Source: Pseudomonas fluorescens | Lineage (GTDB): Bacteria; Pseudomonadota; Gammaproteobacteria; Pseudomonadales; Pseudomonadaceae | Direction: 5' to 3' | Assembly: GCF_019212185.1 (NCBI RefSeq) | Contig: NZ_CP078138.1 | Location: 1,098,501 to 1,162,500 of the forward strand | DNA: 64,000 nucleotides | Shown here: positions 40,599 through 51,773 of the stretch, in pieces | How the letters are laid out: every line of letters starts with the position of its first letter | Numbering within the stretch: position 1 is the first letter of the stretch | Translations under genes and position numbers: made by a program | The notes under the pieces: generated by a model | Seen by the model: the letters and a program-made list of their open reading frames with translations, nothing else | Told to the model about the DNA's origin: nothing | The model's database searches: none

Positions 40599-41147
40599 TT
40601 ACGGGGCCTTTTGCTCGTCGGTTTTCTTTTTCGGCTGGATGACCATGTCGATCCGTGGGCGTGCTTCAGTCACCTTGCTGCCGGTGGCGCGGCCGGCACT
40701 GGCGAGCTTTTTCTCGGTGTCATAGACAATTTTCTCGCCCTGGGTGACGTTGCCGTCCTTGTCGATGACCTTGGCGCGGTCGATCAATACGACACGGTTT
40801 TGCTGGGCGTGGTACTGGATGGTCACGCCGTAGCCCTGGACCGGTTTGGTATCGCCAGCGGTCTGCATCTGTTCGAAGTAGGCCAGGTTGCCCACTGAAG
40901 TGACCACGTCGATGTCACCGTTCGGGGCGCGGGTCATGGTCACGGTATTACCGGTCACCTTCATCGAGCCTTGAGTGATGATCACGTCGCCTTTGTAGGT
41001 GGCGATGCCGTTGCGGTCATCCAGCTGCGCATCGTCAGCCTGAATGCGGATAGGTTGCTGGCTATCGGATGGCAGGGCCCAGGCGCTCACGCTTCCCAGT
41101 GCTGCGCCCAGACTGAGCAAAATAGGGAGGGTTTTAACGAGCGTCAT
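40599..41147 (-). CDS. lptA: LPS transport periplasmic protein LptA (LptH)
   Basis: Periplasmic bridge protein carrying LPS from LptC to LptD; called LptH in P. aeruginosa. 182 residues. Signal peptide MTLVKTLPILLSLGAALGSVSA; OstA-like beta-jellyroll with ADDAQLDDRNGIATYKGDV and GYGVTIQYHAQQNRVVLIDR; a Lys-rich tail (QPKKKTDEQKAP). Overlaps the lptC 3' end by 14 bases. Confidence 0.94.
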   Translation of the reverse strand: MTLVKTLPILLSLGAALGSVSAWALPSDSQQPIRIQADDAQLDDRNGIATYKGDVIITQGSMKVTGNTVTMTRAPNGDIDVVTSVGNLAYFEQMQTAGDTKPVQGYGVTIQYHAQQNRVVLIDRAKVIDKDGNVTQGEKIVYDTEKKLASAGRATGSKVTEARPRIDMVIQPKKKTDEQKAP

Positions 41148-41706
41148 ACTGTCCTCTTACGTTCGATAGCAGGTGTATCCTGCTTTCTTTCAAATACGCT
41201 TTCATGCCGGTACCCGTCGATACGCCGCCAGCGCCGTCGATTTTAACGGGTTGCTGGGTCTGCGCATATTGCTGCTCCGGGAATACGGTCATGCGGGTGG
41301 TGGTGATGAGCATTGGGCGGTTCTTTTCGTCCGTGCGCGAAATGCGTACCGAGTCGATCAGTTCGACCTCGGTGCCGTCCGAATTGACCTCGCCGCGCTC
41401 GCTCTGCACGTGCCACGGAAACTCGGTGCCGCGATACATTTTCAGGTCAGGGTTGGTCAGTTGCGTCACTTCACTGGTCTTGACGTGCTCGAGCTTGTCC
41501 GACGTCATGTCGTACTGCAGCTTGCCGTCGGGCAGGAACTGCACGCTGTGGGCGTTGATTGCGTAATAGTCGATCTCGCTTTCATTGACGGCCGCTACCG
41601 GCTTGTCGAGAAAACGCTCGGGGCTGATGTTCCAGTATCCAACCGCAGCGAACAGTGCGGCAATGGCACCGAAAAACAGAAAATTGCGAAACTTTTTACT
41701 CAGCAT
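41134..41706 (-). CDS. lptC: LPS export protein LptC
   Basis: Bitopic inner-membrane protein that docks LptA to LptB2FG. 190 residues. One N-terminal helix (FLFFGAIAALFAAVGYW), then the LptC jellyroll with YYAINAHSVQFLPDGKLQY and LKAYLKESRIHLLSNVRGQY. Start MLSKKFRNFL; the longer upstream frame overlaps kdsC and is rejected. Between kdsC and lptA. Confidence 0.94.
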   Translation of the reverse strand: MLSKKFRNFLFFGAIAALFAAVGYWNISPERFLDKPVAAVNESEIDYYAINAHSVQFLPDGKLQYDMTSDKLEHVKTSEVTQLTNPDLKMYRGTEFPWHVQSERGEVNSDGTEVELIDSVRISRTDEKNRPMLITTTRMTVFPEQQYAQTQQPVKIDGAGGVSTGTGMKAYLKESRIHLLSNVRGQYDAR

Positions 41707-41713
41707 AAATGAC

Positions 41714-42238
41714 TCACAGGTACGCGGCTTGGGCGGATTCAAGGTTACCCTGGGCGCGTAAGATCAATTCACAAAATTCGCGGGCGGCGCCTTCGCCACC
41801 TCGGGCCACAGTGATGCCGTGGGCATGTTCGCGGACGAAGCTCGCGGCATTGGCGACCGCCATGCCCAAGCCTGCGCGGCGAATCACCGGCAAGTCCGGC
41901 AGGTCGTCACCCAGGTAGGCGACCTGCTCATAGCTTAGGCCCAGTTGCGCGATAAGCTCGTCGAGCACCACAAGTTTGTCTTCGCGGCCTTGGTAGAGGT
42001 GCGCTATCCCGAGGTTTTTCGCCCGTCGCTCCACCACCGGCGTTCTTCGACCGCTGATAATGGCTGTTGTTACACCGCTGGCCATCAACATTTTGATGCC
42101 CTGACCGTCCAGTGTATTGAAAGTCTTGAATTCGCTGCCGTCTTCGAGGAAGTACAGGCGGCCATCAGTCAGCACGCCGTCGACGTCGAAGACCGCCAGC
42201 TTGATCAACTTGCCCCGCTCGAGCAGGTCCTCGTGCAT
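41714..42238 (-). CDS. kdsC: 3-deoxy-D-manno-octulosonate 8-phosphate phosphatase KdsC
   Basis: HAD-family phosphatase releasing Kdo from Kdo-8-phosphate for LPS core synthesis. 174 residues. HAD motif I FDVDGVLTDG, motif II TAIISGRRTP, and AYLGDDLPDLPVIRRAG with the metal aspartates. Its ATG overlaps the kdsD stop by one base. Confidence 0.95.
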   Translation of the reverse strand: MHEDLLERGKLIKLAVFDVDGVLTDGRLYFLEDGSEFKTFNTLDGQGIKMLMASGVTTAIISGRRTPVVERRAKNLGIAHLYQGREDKLVVLDELIAQLGLSYEQVAYLGDDLPDLPVIRRAGLGMAVANAASFVREHAHGITVARGGEGAAREFCELILRAQGNLESAQAAYL

Positions 42239-43212
42239 TACATCACTCCCGCACGCAGCAGGTCATGCATGTTCAGGGCGCCGACCGGGCGGTCCTCGTC
42301 ATCGACCACGACCAGGGCGTTAATCTTGCTGTCTTCCATGATTTTCAGCGCCTGGGCGGCGAGCATTTCGGCGCGAACGGTCTTGCCATGGGGCGTCATG
42401 ACGCTGTCGATGTCTGCTTGCCGCAAATCCACCGAGCGATCGAGGGCGCGGCGCAAGTCTCCGTCTGTGAAGATGCCGGCCAGTTTGCCGCCGGTCTCCA
42501 GAACCACCGTCATCCCCAAGCCCTTGTGGGTCATTTCCAGCAAGGCATTTTTCAGTGAAGTGCCGCGTAGTACCTGCGGCAAGCCGTCGCCGCTATGCAT
42601 GACGTCTTCGACTTTCAGCAGCAGGCGGCGACCCAGTGCACCGCCTGGATGCGAAAACGCGAAATCCTCGGCGGTAAAACCGCGGGCTTCGAGCAGCGCG
42701 ACGGCCATAGCGTCGCCCATGACCAGTGCTGCAGTCGTCGATGAGGTCGGGGCGAGGTTCAGCGGGCAAGCCTCATGCTCGACACGGACGTTGAGGTTCA
42801 CGTCGGCGGCACGCGCCAGGGGCGAGTCAGGGTTGCCGGTCATGCTGATCAGCGTGATGCCCATGCGTTTGATCAGCGGCAGCAGGGTGATGATTTCCTG
42901 GGTAGAGCCGGAGTTGGAGAGCGCCAGCAGGGTATCGTCGCGGGTAATCATGCCCATGTCGCCGTGGCTGGCTTCAGCGGGGTGAACGAAAAACGCCGTG
43001 GTGCCGGTACTGGCCAAAGTTGCGGCAATTTTGTTGCCGATGTGTCCGGATTTGCCCATGCCGACCACGACCACCCGACCTTTGCTTGCCAGAATCAACT
43101 CGCAGGCGCGGACGAAATCTGCGTCGATCTGGCCCAGCAAGCCTTTTACGGCGTCCAGCTCGAGGCGGATCGTTCGTTGTGCCGATTTGATCAGGTCGCT
43201 GGATTGGCTCAT
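42238..43212 (-). CDS. kdsD: Arabinose 5-phosphate isomerase KdsD
   Basis: Converts ribulose 5-phosphate to arabinose 5-phosphate, the first committed step toward Kdo. 324 residues: SIS domain (VVVGMGKSGHIGNKIAATL, HPAEASHGDMGMI, SNSGSTQEI) followed by two CBS domains (from about residue 205; TDGDLRRALDR and INALVVVDDEDRPVGALNMHD). First gene of the leftward kdsD-kdsC-lptCAB set; its start faces mlaF across a 278-base gap. Confidence 0.95.
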   Translation of the reverse strand: MSQSSDLIKSAQRTIRLELDAVKGLLGQIDADFVRACELILASKGRVVVVGMGKSGHIGNKIAATLASTGTTAFFVHPAEASHGDMGMITRDDTLLALSNSGSTQEIITLLPLIKRMGITLISMTGNPDSPLARAADVNLNVRVEHEACPLNLAPTSSTTAALVMGDAMAVALLEARGFTAEDFAFSHPGGALGRRLLLKVEDVMHSGDGLPQVLRGTSLKNALLEMTHKGLGMTVVLETGGKLAGIFTDGDLRRALDRSVDLRQADIDSVMTPHGKTVRAEMLAAQALKIMEDSKINALVVVDDEDRPVGALNMHDLLRAGVM

Positions 43213-43318
43213 GTCTAAAATCGAATAGCCCGGGAAAAGGTGACGATTATAACGGTAATGATCGATTCCCTCACGCTAGTTCGTAGGGGATTTGTGCGCT
43301 CTGCGTCACGGCAAGTCC

Positions 43319-43346
43319 TCAATTAAGCGTTTTTAAGCTTAATTGA
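43319..43346. promoter_or_regulatory. Inverted repeat in the kdsD-mlaF divergent region
   Basis: Perfect 10-bp arms TCAATTAAGC and GCTTAATTGA across GTTTTTAA; one further mismatch extends the arms to 12. AT-rich against a GC-rich background and placed between two divergent starts (107 bases from kdsD, 145 from mlaF). Could be an operator or a terminator-like structure. Confidence 0.45.
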
Positions 43347-43490
43347 AGCTGAATGCTGCGGTCTTCGGCCTTGGGCGCTTTGCGTGGGCAGTGATATAGT
43401 TCGTCGCCAGTTCGGCCTGCCCAGGAGGTTTTGTGCTCTCCCACGAGATCACGACGTCCGAGTGAGAGGCTTGCATCGCAAGGAGTTTAG

Positions 43491-44300
43491 ATGAGTGCCG
43501 ATAACGCCTATGCGGTCGAGCTGAAGGGAGTGTCCTTCAAGCGCGGCGCGCGTAGCATTTTCAATAATGTCGATATTCGCATACCGCGCGGTAAGGTTAC
43601 CGGCATCATGGGGCCTTCCGGGTGCGGAAAAACCACGCTGCTGCGCCTGATGGGCGCGCAATTGCGCCCTTCCAGTGGCGAGGTGTGGGTCAACGGACAG
43701 AATTTACCGAGTTTGTCACGCAGCGATTTGTTCGATGCGCGCAAGCACATGGGTGTTCTGTTTCAGAGCGGCGCACTGTTCACCGACCTCGATGTGTTCG
43801 AGAACGTCGCGTTTCCGCTGCGTGTGCATACCGAGTTGCCGGATGAAATGATCCGCGACATCGTCCTGATGAAGCTGCAGGCCGTGGGCTTGCGCGGGGC
43901 CACTGAGCTGATGCCCGACGAGCTTTCCGGCGGCATGAAGCGTCGTGTGGCGCTGGCTCGGGCAATCGCCCTGGACCCCGGTATTCTCATGTACGACGAG
44001 CCTTTCGTGGGCCAGGACCCGATCGCTATGGGCGTGTTGGTGCGCCTGATCCGCCTGCTCAACGATGCCCTCGGGATCACCAGTATCGTGGTTTCCCATG
44101 ACCTCGCCGAAACGGCAAGCATCGCCGATTACCTGTACGTGGTCGGTGACGGGCAAGTGCTGGGGCAGGGCACGCCGGCCGAACTGATGGATTCCGACAA
44201 TCCGCGGATTCGCCAATTCATGACTGGCGATCCGGATGGGCCGGTACCGTTTCATTTTCCAGCGACGGATTACCGCGCAGATCTACTGGGGAAGCGCTGA
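43491..44300 (+). CDS. mlaF: Phospholipid ABC transporter ATPase MlaF
   Basis: Cytoplasmic ATPase of the MlaFEDB complex that keeps outer-membrane lipid asymmetry. 269 residues. Walker [10 protein letters not shown], signature [14 protein letters not shown], Walker [14 protein letters not shown]. Start [20 protein letters not shown] with AAGGAG upstream. Overlaps mlaE (TGATG). Confidence 0.96.
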   Translation: MSADNAYAVELKGVSFKRGARSIFNNVDIRIPRGKVTGIMGPSGCGKTTLLRLMGAQLRPSSGEVWVNGQNLPSLSRSDLFDARKHMGVLFQSGALFTDLDVFENVAFPLRVHTELPDEMIRDIVLMKLQAVGLRGATELMPDELSGGMKRRVALARAIALDPGILMYDEPFVGQDPIAMGVLVRLIRLLNDALGITSIVVSHDLAETASIADYLYVVGDGQVLGQGTPAELMDSDNPRIRQFMTGDPDGPVPFHFPATDYRADLLGKR

Positions 44301-45097
44301 TGCGCAAGACTTCAATTCTGGAGAGAGTTCGCCGATTCGGCCTCGCCGCCATCGACAGCGTCGCGGTGCTCGGTCGCTCCTCCCTGTTCCTGTTTCATGC
44401 CTTGCTCGGGCGTGGCGGCATTGGCGGCGGCTTCGGCCTGCTGGTCAAGCAGCTGCATTCGGTAGGCGTGATGTCCCTGGTGATCATTGTGGTTTCGGGG
44501 ATATTCATCGGCATGGTGCTCGCGCTGCAAGGCTTCAACATTCTCTCCAGCTACGGCTCGGAGCAGGCGGTCGGGCAGATGGTGGCATTGACCCTGTTGC
44601 GTGAGCTGGGACCGGTGGTGACCGCACTGCTGTTCGCCGGGCGCGCCGGTTCGGCGCTGACCGCAGAAATCGGCAACATGAAATCCACCGAGCAGTTGTC
44701 CAGTCTGGAGATGATTGGTGTCGACCCCCTGAAGTACATCATTGCCCCCCGGTTGTGGGCCGGCTTCATTTCCCTGCCGCTGCTGGCGATGATTTTCAGC
44801 GTGGTCGGAATCTGGGGCGGTTCCTGGGTGGCTGTCGATTGGCTGGGGGTATATGAAGGTTCCTACTGGTCGAACATGCAAAACAGCGTGACGTTCAACG
44901 GTGACGTGCTCAATGGCATCATTAAGAGCATGGTTTTTGCCTTTGTCGTGACCTGGATCGCCGTATTCCAAGGCTATGACTGTGAGCCCACTTCAGAAGG
45001 GATCAGTCGCGCCACCACCAAAACCGTGGTGTATGCCTCATTGGCCGTTCTCGGCCTGGACTTTATTCTGACCGCCTTGATGTTTGGAGATTTCTGA
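44300..45097 (+). CDS. mlaE: Phospholipid ABC transporter permease MlaE
   Basis: Inner-membrane permease of the Mla system, 265 residues, about six helices. Conserved [20 protein letters not shown] and [20 protein letters not shown] (coupling helix). Coupled by TGATG overlaps to mlaF before and mlaD after. Confidence 0.95.
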   Translation: MRKTSILERVRRFGLAAIDSVAVLGRSSLFLFHALLGRGGIGGGFGLLVKQLHSVGVMSLVIIVVSGIFIGMVLALQGFNILSSYGSEQAVGQMVALTLLRELGPVVTALLFAGRAGSALTAEIGNMKSTEQLSSLEMIGVDPLKYIIAPRLWAGFISLPLLAMIFSVVGIWGGSWVAVDWLGVYEGSYWSNMQNSVTFNGDVLNGIIKSMVFAFVVTWIAVFQGYDCEPTSEGISRATTKTVVYASLAVLGLDFILTALMFGDF

Positions 45098-45564
45098 TGC
45101 AAAACCGCACCCTGGAGATCGGTGTCGGCCTTTTCCTGCTGGCCGGCATTCTGGCTTTGCTGTTGCTTGCGCTGCGGGTCAGTGGACTGTCCCCGGTTTC
45201 GAGCACCGACAGTTATAAACTTTATGCCTACTTCGACAATATCGCCGGTTTGACGGTCAGATCGAAAGTGACCATGGCCGGTGTGACCATCGGCAAGGTC
45301 ACGGCAATCGATCTGGATCGCGACAGTTTCACCGGGCGAGTCACGCTGCAGCTGGAAAAACGTGTGGATAACCTCCCATCCGACTCCACTGCATCTATCC
45401 TCACCGCGGGGTTGCTGGGCGAGAAATACATCGGTATCAGCGTCGGTGGCGAGGAGTCGTTGCTCAAGGATGGCGGGACTATCCATGACACGCAGTCGTC
45501 GCTGGTGCTCGAAGACCTGATCGGTAAATTCCTGCTCAATACTGTCAGTAAAGAAGCCAAATAA
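45097..45564 (+). CDS. mlaD: Phospholipid-binding MCE protein MlaD
   Basis: Membrane-anchored MCE-domain subunit forming the hexameric ring above MlaE. 155 residues: N-terminal anchor (IGVGLFLLAGILALLLLAL), MCE domain with LYAYFDNIAGLTVRSKVTMA and LTAGLLGEKYIGIS, and a short C-terminal helix. Overlaps mlaE; 11 bases before mlaC. Confidence 0.95.
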   Translation: MQNRTLEIGVGLFLLAGILALLLLALRVSGLSPVSSTDSYKLYAYFDNIAGLTVRSKVTMAGVTIGKVTAIDLDRDSFTGRVTLQLEKRVDNLPSDSTASILTAGLLGEKYIGISVGGEESLLKDGGTIHDTQSSLVLEDLIGKFLLNTVSKEAK

Positions 45565-45575
45565 GGAGTTTCTCC

Positions 45576-46217
45576 ATGATCTCTACCTTACGACGTGGCC
45601 TGCTGGTCCTGTTGGCGGCATTGCCGCTGGTGGCTAACGCCGTGACCGGGCCTTCAGCGCATGATCTGGTCGAAGATACGACCAAACGCCTGCTCCAGGA
45701 CTTGGCAGCCAACAAGGAACAGTACAAGAAGGATCCGCAAGGTTTCTACGATGCGCTGAATACCATCGTCGGACCCGTAGTGGACGCCGAAGGCATTTCC
45801 AAAAGCATCATGACCGTCAAGTACTCGCGTAAAGCTACGCCGGCGCAGATGAAAACCTTTGAAGAGAATTTCAAGAAGGGTCTGTTCCAGTTCTATGGCA
45901 ATGCTTTGCTCGAATACAACAACCAGGGCATCACCGTGGACCCTGCCAAGGATGAGTCGGGCGACCGTACCAGCGTTGGCATGACGGTCAAGGGCAGCAG
46001 CGGCGCGATCTACCCGGTGTCCTATACCCTCGAGAAGATCGGTGGCGAGTGGAAGCTGCGTAACGTGATCATCAACGGTATCAACATTGGCAAGCTGTTC
46101 CGCGACCAGTTCGCTGACGCCATGCAACGCAACGGCAACGACCTGGACAAGACTATCAATGGTTGGGCGGGTGAGGTCGCCAAGGCTAAGGACGCAACCG
46201 AGAAGCAAAGCCAATGA
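45576..46217 (+). CDS. mlaC: Periplasmic phospholipid shuttle MlaC
   Basis: Soluble periplasmic carrier between outer-membrane MlaA and MlaFEDB. 213 residues. Signal peptide MISTLRRGLLVLLAALPLVANA; MlaC/Tgt2 domain with DLVEDTTKRLLQDLAANKEQ and EWKLRNVIINGINIGKLFRD. Ends ATGA-overlapping mlaB. The lysine-rich C-terminus (AKAKDATEKQSQ) is usual. Confidence 0.95.
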   Translation: MISTLRRGLLVLLAALPLVANAVTGPSAHDLVEDTTKRLLQDLAANKEQYKKDPQGFYDALNTIVGPVVDAEGISKSIMTVKYSRKATPAQMKTFEENFKKGLFQFYGNALLEYNNQGITVDPAKDESGDRTSVGMTVKGSSGAIYPVSYTLEKIGGEWKLRNVIINGINIGKLFRDQFADAMQRNGNDLDKTINGWAGEVAKAKDATEKQSQ

Positions 46218-46519
46218 GTGAGTCGGCAGTGCGTTTGGGTCAGGCCGGCGAGCTGATGCTCAGTGGTGTACTCGATTACCGCTCCGGGCCAGGTCTGCGC
46301 AAGCAGGGCCAGGCTCTGATCAAGTCGAGTGGCGCGACTGCCGTCGTGCTCGATTGCTCGGGCGTGGTCAAGTCCAGCAGCGTCGGCTTGTCGTTGCTGT
46401 TGTCGTTCATTCGCGATGCGGCGGCGGCCGGCAAGGCGGTGAGCATCCGCGCGCTGCCCGATGATATGCGTGAAATTGCTGAGGTCAGTGGTTTGACCGA
46501 GCTTTTGACGCACCCTTAA
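46214..46519 (+). CDS. mlaB: STAS-domain protein MlaB
   Basis: Cytoplasmic STAS subunit that binds MlaF and stabilises the transporter. 101 residues. LSGVLDYRSGPGLRKQG and the conserved threonine/serine region VVLDCSGVVKSSSVGLSLLL. Start overlaps the mlaC stop. Followed by a terminator, so it closes mlaFEDCB. Confidence 0.92.
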   Translation: MSESAVRLGQAGELMLSGVLDYRSGPGLRKQGQALIKSSGATAVVLDCSGVVKSSSVGLSLLLSFIRDAAAAGKAVSIRALPDDMREIAEVSGLTELLTHP

Positions 46520-46534
46520 CCCTCATCTATAGAT

Positions 46535-46587
46535 AAGCCCCCCGTCAGAGTCCTGCTTCGCGGGGTTCGCAGGCGCGGGGCTTTTTT
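46535..46587 (+). terminator. Terminator after mlaB
   Basis: AAGCCCC pairs with GGGGCTT, with an inner CCTGC/GCAGG stem, followed by six T. Confidence 0.8.
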
Positions 46588-46633
46588 GTATGATGTCCGA
46601 CCCGTGCGCACAGGGCGCCGATTGAGGTTGAGC

Positions 46634-48173
<1,540 letters not shown>

Positions 48174-48217
48174 TCGTTGCTTCAGGGCGCAGGGACGCGC
48201 CCACAGATTTGTTCCAG

Positions 48218-48238
48218 TCGAGCCTGTTTCAGGCTCGA
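48218..48238. terminator. Hairpin between murA and hisG
   Basis: Perfect 9-bp stem TCGAGCCTG-TTT-CAGGCTCGA in the 127-base gap. No T-run, so either a weak or Rho-assisted terminator or a leader structure for hisG. Confidence 0.4.
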
Positions 48239-48300
48239 TGTGTGTCCGGCGTCGTTTGCGACCGGGCATCAGTAGCCTGAATTAAGGACTGACGTTTCCC

Positions 48301-48936
48301 ATGTTGACCATCGCACTGTCCAAGGGCCGCATCCTTGACGACACCCTGCCGCTTCTGGCTGAAGCGGGCATCGTGCCGACCGAGAATCCGGACAAGAGCC
48401 GCAAGCTGATCATCCCCACGACCCAGGCCGATGTGCGCTTGCTGATCGTACGCGCCACCGATGTGCCGACCTACGTCGAGCATGGTGCCGCGGACCTGGG
48501 CGTCGCCGGTAAAGATGTGCTGATGGAATACGGCGGCCAGGGCCTTTACGAGCCGCTGGACCTGCAGATTGCCCAGTGCAAGCTGATGACCGCTGGCAAG
48601 GTCGGCGCGGTCGAGCCCAAGGGTCGTCTGCGTATCGCCACCAAGTTCGTCAACGTGGCCAAGCGTTATTACGCCGAACAGGGTCGTCAGGTCGACATCA
48701 TCAAGCTGTACGGCTCGATGGAACTGGCGCCGCTGATCGGCCTGGCCGACAAGATCATCGACGTGGTCGACACCGGTAACACGCTGCGGGCCAACGGCCT
48801 GGAGCCACAGGAATTCATCGCCGCCATCAGTTCCCGACTGATCGTCAACAAGGCTTCGATGAAAATGCAACACGCCCGTATCCAGGCACTGATCGACACC
48901 CTGCGCAAAGCAGTGGAGTCGCGACACCGCGGTTGA
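48301..48936 (+). CDS. hisG: ATP phosphoribosyltransferase, short form
   Basis: First step of histidine synthesis. 211 residues: the short HisG type that lacks the C-terminal feedback domain and normally needs a separate HisZ subunit, which is not in this window. Start [23 protein letters not shown] site [15 protein letters not shown]. Ends at RHRG before an unusual 376-base gap containing a long inverted repeat. Confidence 0.96.
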   Translation: MLTIALSKGRILDDTLPLLAEAGIVPTENPDKSRKLIIPTTQADVRLLIVRATDVPTYVEHGAADLGVAGKDVLMEYGGQGLYEPLDLQIAQCKLMTAGKVGAVEPKGRLRIATKFVNVAKRYYAEQGRQVDIIKLYGSMELAPLIGLADKIIDVVDTGNTLRANGLEPQEFIAAISSRLIVNKASMKMQHARIQALIDTLRKAVESRHRG

Positions 48937-48989
48937 TTCACCTGCGCGACGTTAAGTCGCGCCCGTCTATCCGCCTCATAGCCAGTATT

Positions 48990-49284
48990 CTCAGGTGCCC
49001 AAGCGGAACGACTGACGGGGAAGGTGCGCTGACGTTTAATAACGGTCGCGCCTTACTCCAAAAGGCAACTTGTAGCAGTAGAAAAAACTTCTCTCAGAAG
49101 TAAGAATCGCGCAGCGGCCTGCCTTTTGGGGCAAGGCCCTGCGGGTTGGCCCTGTGGCCGCGCCATGCTGCGTTGCAGGACTTGGTAAGGAAACAACCCT
49201 GACCTACGTCCTGCGCCTTGCCTGGCACGACCACCGCACCAACGCGATCGTTATTAAACGTCAGCGCACCTTCGGGCGCCTGAG
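48990..49284. repeat. Long interrupted inverted repeat between hisG and hisD
   Basis: The 31 bases at 49020-49050 (GGTGCGCTGACGTTTAATAA within) recur inverted at 49243-49273 with one mismatch. Outside them CTCAGGTGCCC (48990-49000) pairs with GGGCGCCTGAG (49274-49284), but the left side has a 19-base insert. Between the arms lie a perfect 10-bp pair CCAAAAGGCA (49058-49067) / TGCCTTTTGG (49120-49129) and a small hairpin ACTTCT-CTC-AGAAGT (49087-49101). The right arm ends 28 bases before the hisD start. A separate hairpin GCGCGAC-GTTAA-GTCGCGC (48944-48962) follows hisG. I see no gene in this gap. Origin unknown: a small inverted duplication, a MITE-like remnant or an mRNA structure. Confidence 0.75.
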
Positions 49285-49312
49285 TTTTCGCCAATCCTAT
49301 GAGGCTCTCGCT

Positions 49313-50638
49313 ATGACCGCACCGACTGCAATTCGCCGACTCAACGCTGCTGACCCGGATTTCGCGCATCATCTGGATCATCTGCTGAGCTGGGAAAGTG
49401 TGTCTGACGACTCGGTCAATCAGCGCGTGCTGGATATCATCAAGGCCGTGCGTGAGCGTGGCGATGCGGCGCTGGTGGAATTCACCGAGAAATTCGACGG
49501 CTTGCAGGTTGCCTCGATGGCCGACCTGATCCTGCCGCGCGAGCGCCTGGAACTGGCCTTGACTCGCATCACCGTGGCCCAGCGCGAAGCCCTGGAAAAA
49601 GCCGCGGCCCGTGTGCGCAGTTACCACGAAAAGCAGAAACAGGATTCCTGGACCTACACCGAAGCGGACGGCACCGTGCTGGGCCAGAAGGTCACTCCGC
49701 TGGATCGCGCCGGCCTGTACGTACCCGGTGGCAAGGCCTCGTACCCGTCTTCGGTACTGATGAACGCGATTCCGGCCAAGGTGGCCGGAGTCAGCGAAGT
49801 GGTCATGGTGGTGCCCACGCCGCGCGGTGAAATCAACGAGTTGGTGCTGGCTGCTGCCTGCATTGCCGGGGTTGATCGGGTGTTCACCGTTGGTGGTGCG
49901 CAGGCGGTTGCGGCGCTTGCGTATGGAACCGAAAGCGTGCCGAAGGTCGACAAGATCGTCGGCCCCGGCAACATCTATGTGGCCACTGCCAAGCGCCACG
50001 TGTTTGGCCAAGTCGGCATCGACATGATTGCCGGTCCTTCGGAAATCCTCGTGGTCTGCGATGGCCAGACCGATCCGGACTGGATCGCCATGGACCTGTT
50101 CTCCCAGGCCGAGCACGACGAAGACGCCCAGGCCATCCTGGTCAGCCCAGATGCCGAATTCCTCGATCAGGTGGCGGCGAGCATCGCCAAGTTACTGCCA
50201 ACCATGGAGCGCGCCGGGATTATCGAGACCTCGATCAATGGCCGTGGCGCCTTGATCCAGGTGCGTGACATGCAGCAGGCCATCGAGGTGGCGAACCGCA
50301 TTGCGCCGGAACACCTTGAGTTGTCAGTGGCCGACCCGCAAGCCTGGTTGCCGCAGATTCGCCACGCTGGTGCGATCTTCATGGGCCGTCATACCTCCGA
50401 GGCCCTGGGCGACTACTGCGCCGGCCCCAACCATGTGCTGCCGACTTCCGGCACCGCGCGCTTCTCCTCGCCGCTGGGGGTCTACGACTTCCAGAAGCGT
50501 TCATCGATCATCTTTTGCTCCGAAGCCGGTGCCAGCGAACTGGGCAAGACCGCCTCGGTGCTGGCCCGTGGCGAGTCGCTGACCGCGCACGCGCGCAGCG
50601 CCGAATACCGCATCGTGGCCGATAAGGAAGGGAATTGA
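49313..50638 (+). CDS. hisD: Histidinol dehydrogenase
   Basis: Zinc enzyme oxidising histidinol to histidine in two NAD-dependent steps. 441 residues. Start [20 protein letters not shown] with GAGG upstream; the in-frame sequence back to 49154 runs through the inverted repeat and is not conserved protein. Signature [20 protein letters not shown]; active-site [12 protein letters not shown] and the C-terminal [20 protein letters not shown]. hisC follows after 2 bases. Confidence 0.96.
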   Translation: MTAPTAIRRLNAADPDFAHHLDHLLSWESVSDDSVNQRVLDIIKAVRERGDAALVEFTEKFDGLQVASMADLILPRERLELALTRITVAQREALEKAAARVRSYHEKQKQDSWTYTEADGTVLGQKVTPLDRAGLYVPGGKASYPSSVLMNAIPAKVAGVSEVVMVVPTPRGEINELVLAAACIAGVDRVFTVGGAQAVAALAYGTESVPKVDKIVGPGNIYVATAKRHVFGQVGIDMIAGPSEILVVCDGQTDPDWIAMDLFSQAEHDEDAQAILVSPDAEFLDQVAASIAKLLPTMERAGIIETSINGRGALIQVRDMQQAIEVANRIAPEHLELSVADPQAWLPQIRHAGAIFMGRHTSEALGDYCAGPNHVLPTSGTARFSSPLGVYDFQKRSSIIFCSEAGASELGKTASVLARGESLTAHARSAEYRIVADKEGN

Positions 50639-50640
50639 AC

Positions 50641-51693
50641 ATGAGTAAGTTCTGGAGTTCGTTCGTCAAGGACCTGGTGCCGTACGTGCCGGGCGAGCAG
50701 CCGAAGCTGACCAAACTGGTCAAGCTCAACACCAACGAAAATCCCTACGGCCCGTCGCCGAAAGCCTTGGCTGCGATGCAGGCCGAGCTGAATGACAATC
50801 TGCGTCTGTACCCGGACCCGAACAGCGACTTGCTCAAACAAGCGGTGGCCAAGTACTACGGCGTGCAGGGTAATCAGGTGTTCCTCGGTAACGGTTCCGA
50901 CGAAGTCCTGGCACACATCTTTCACGGCTTGCTGCAGCACGATAAGCCGCTGCTGTTCCCGGATATCAGCTACAGCTTCTACCCGGTGTACTGCGGCTTG
51001 TATGGCATCACGTTTGACGCCGTACCGTTGAATGAGCAGTTCCAGATCGATCCGTCGGACTACACCAAGCCAAACGGCGGGATCATCTTCCCCAACCCGA
51101 ACGCGCCGACCGGCTGCCTATTGGCCCTCGAGGCGGTGGAGCAGATCCTTAAGGCCAGCCCGGACTCAGTCGTCGTGGTGGACGAAGCCTATATCGACTT
51201 CGGTGGTCAGACGGCGATCGGCCTGGTGGACCGTTATCCGAACCTGCTGGTAACCCAGACCCTGTCCAAGTCGCGCTCGCTGGCCGGCTTGCGGGTTGGC
51301 CTGGCGGTGGGGCATCCGGACTTGATTGAAGCGCTGGAGCGGATCAAGAACAGCTTCAACTCCTACCCGCTGGATCGCTTGGCCATCGTCGGCGCGGCGG
51401 CGGCTTTTGAGGACCGCGAGTACTTCGAGAGCACCTGCCAGCGAGTGATCGACAGTCGCGAACAGGTCATCGCCCAGTTGCAGAAGAAAGGCTTCGAAGT
51501 GCTGCCGTCGGCGGCCAACTTCATCTTCGCCCGCCACCCGCAGCATGACGCAGCCGGTCTGGCAGCCAAGTTGCGCGAGCAGGGAGTGATCGTGCGGCAC
51601 TTCAAGCAGGAGCGGATTGCCCAGTTCCTGCGTATCTCCATCGGTACGCCGGAGCAGAACCAGGCGCTGATCGATGGCTTGGGCGACCTCTGA
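50641..51693 (+). CDS. hisC: Histidinol-phosphate aminotransferase
   Basis: PLP-dependent class II aminotransferase making histidinol phosphate from imidazole-acetol phosphate. 350 residues. Start [23 protein letters not shown] motifs [40 protein letters not shown] and the Schiff-base lysine in [14 protein letters not shown] (about residue 210). Third gene after hisG-hisD; a second REP-flanked boundary follows. Confidence 0.96.
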   Translation: MSKFWSSFVKDLVPYVPGEQPKLTKLVKLNTNENPYGPSPKALAAMQAELNDNLRLYPDPNSDLLKQAVAKYYGVQGNQVFLGNGSDEVLAHIFHGLLQHDKPLLFPDISYSFYPVYCGLYGITFDAVPLNEQFQIDPSDYTKPNGGIIFPNPNAPTGCLLALEAVEQILKASPDSVVVVDEAYIDFGGQTAIGLVDRYPNLLVTQTLSKSRSLAGLRVGLAVGHPDLIEALERIKNSFNSYPLDRLAIVGAAAAFEDREYFESTCQRVIDSREQVIAQLQKKGFEVLPSAANFIFARHPQHDAAGLAAKLREQGVIVRHFKQERIAQFLRISIGTPEQNQALIDGLGDL

Positions 51694-51724
51694 ATCGCTG
51701 ATAACCCTGCTGTGGGAACCCTAA

Positions 51725-51752
51725 TGTGGGAGCGGGCAAGCCCGCTCCCACA
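51725..51752. repeat. REP palindrome between convergent hisC and algW
   Basis: Perfect 13-bp stem TGTGGGAGCGGGC-AA-GCCCGCTCCCACA, followed by GGTTTTTA, which could act as a terminator for hisC. A single unit, unlike the doublets elsewhere in the window. Confidence 0.85.
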
Positions 51753-51773
51753 GGTTTTTACAGGGCTGAGATC

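Noticed and set aside
49094..50116. Open frame of 340 codons on the minus strand over hisD and the inverted repeat
   Set aside because: Mostly antisense of hisD. Its tail, encoded in the repeat region, looks protein-like ([20 protein letters not shown]) but I could not tie it to a known gene.
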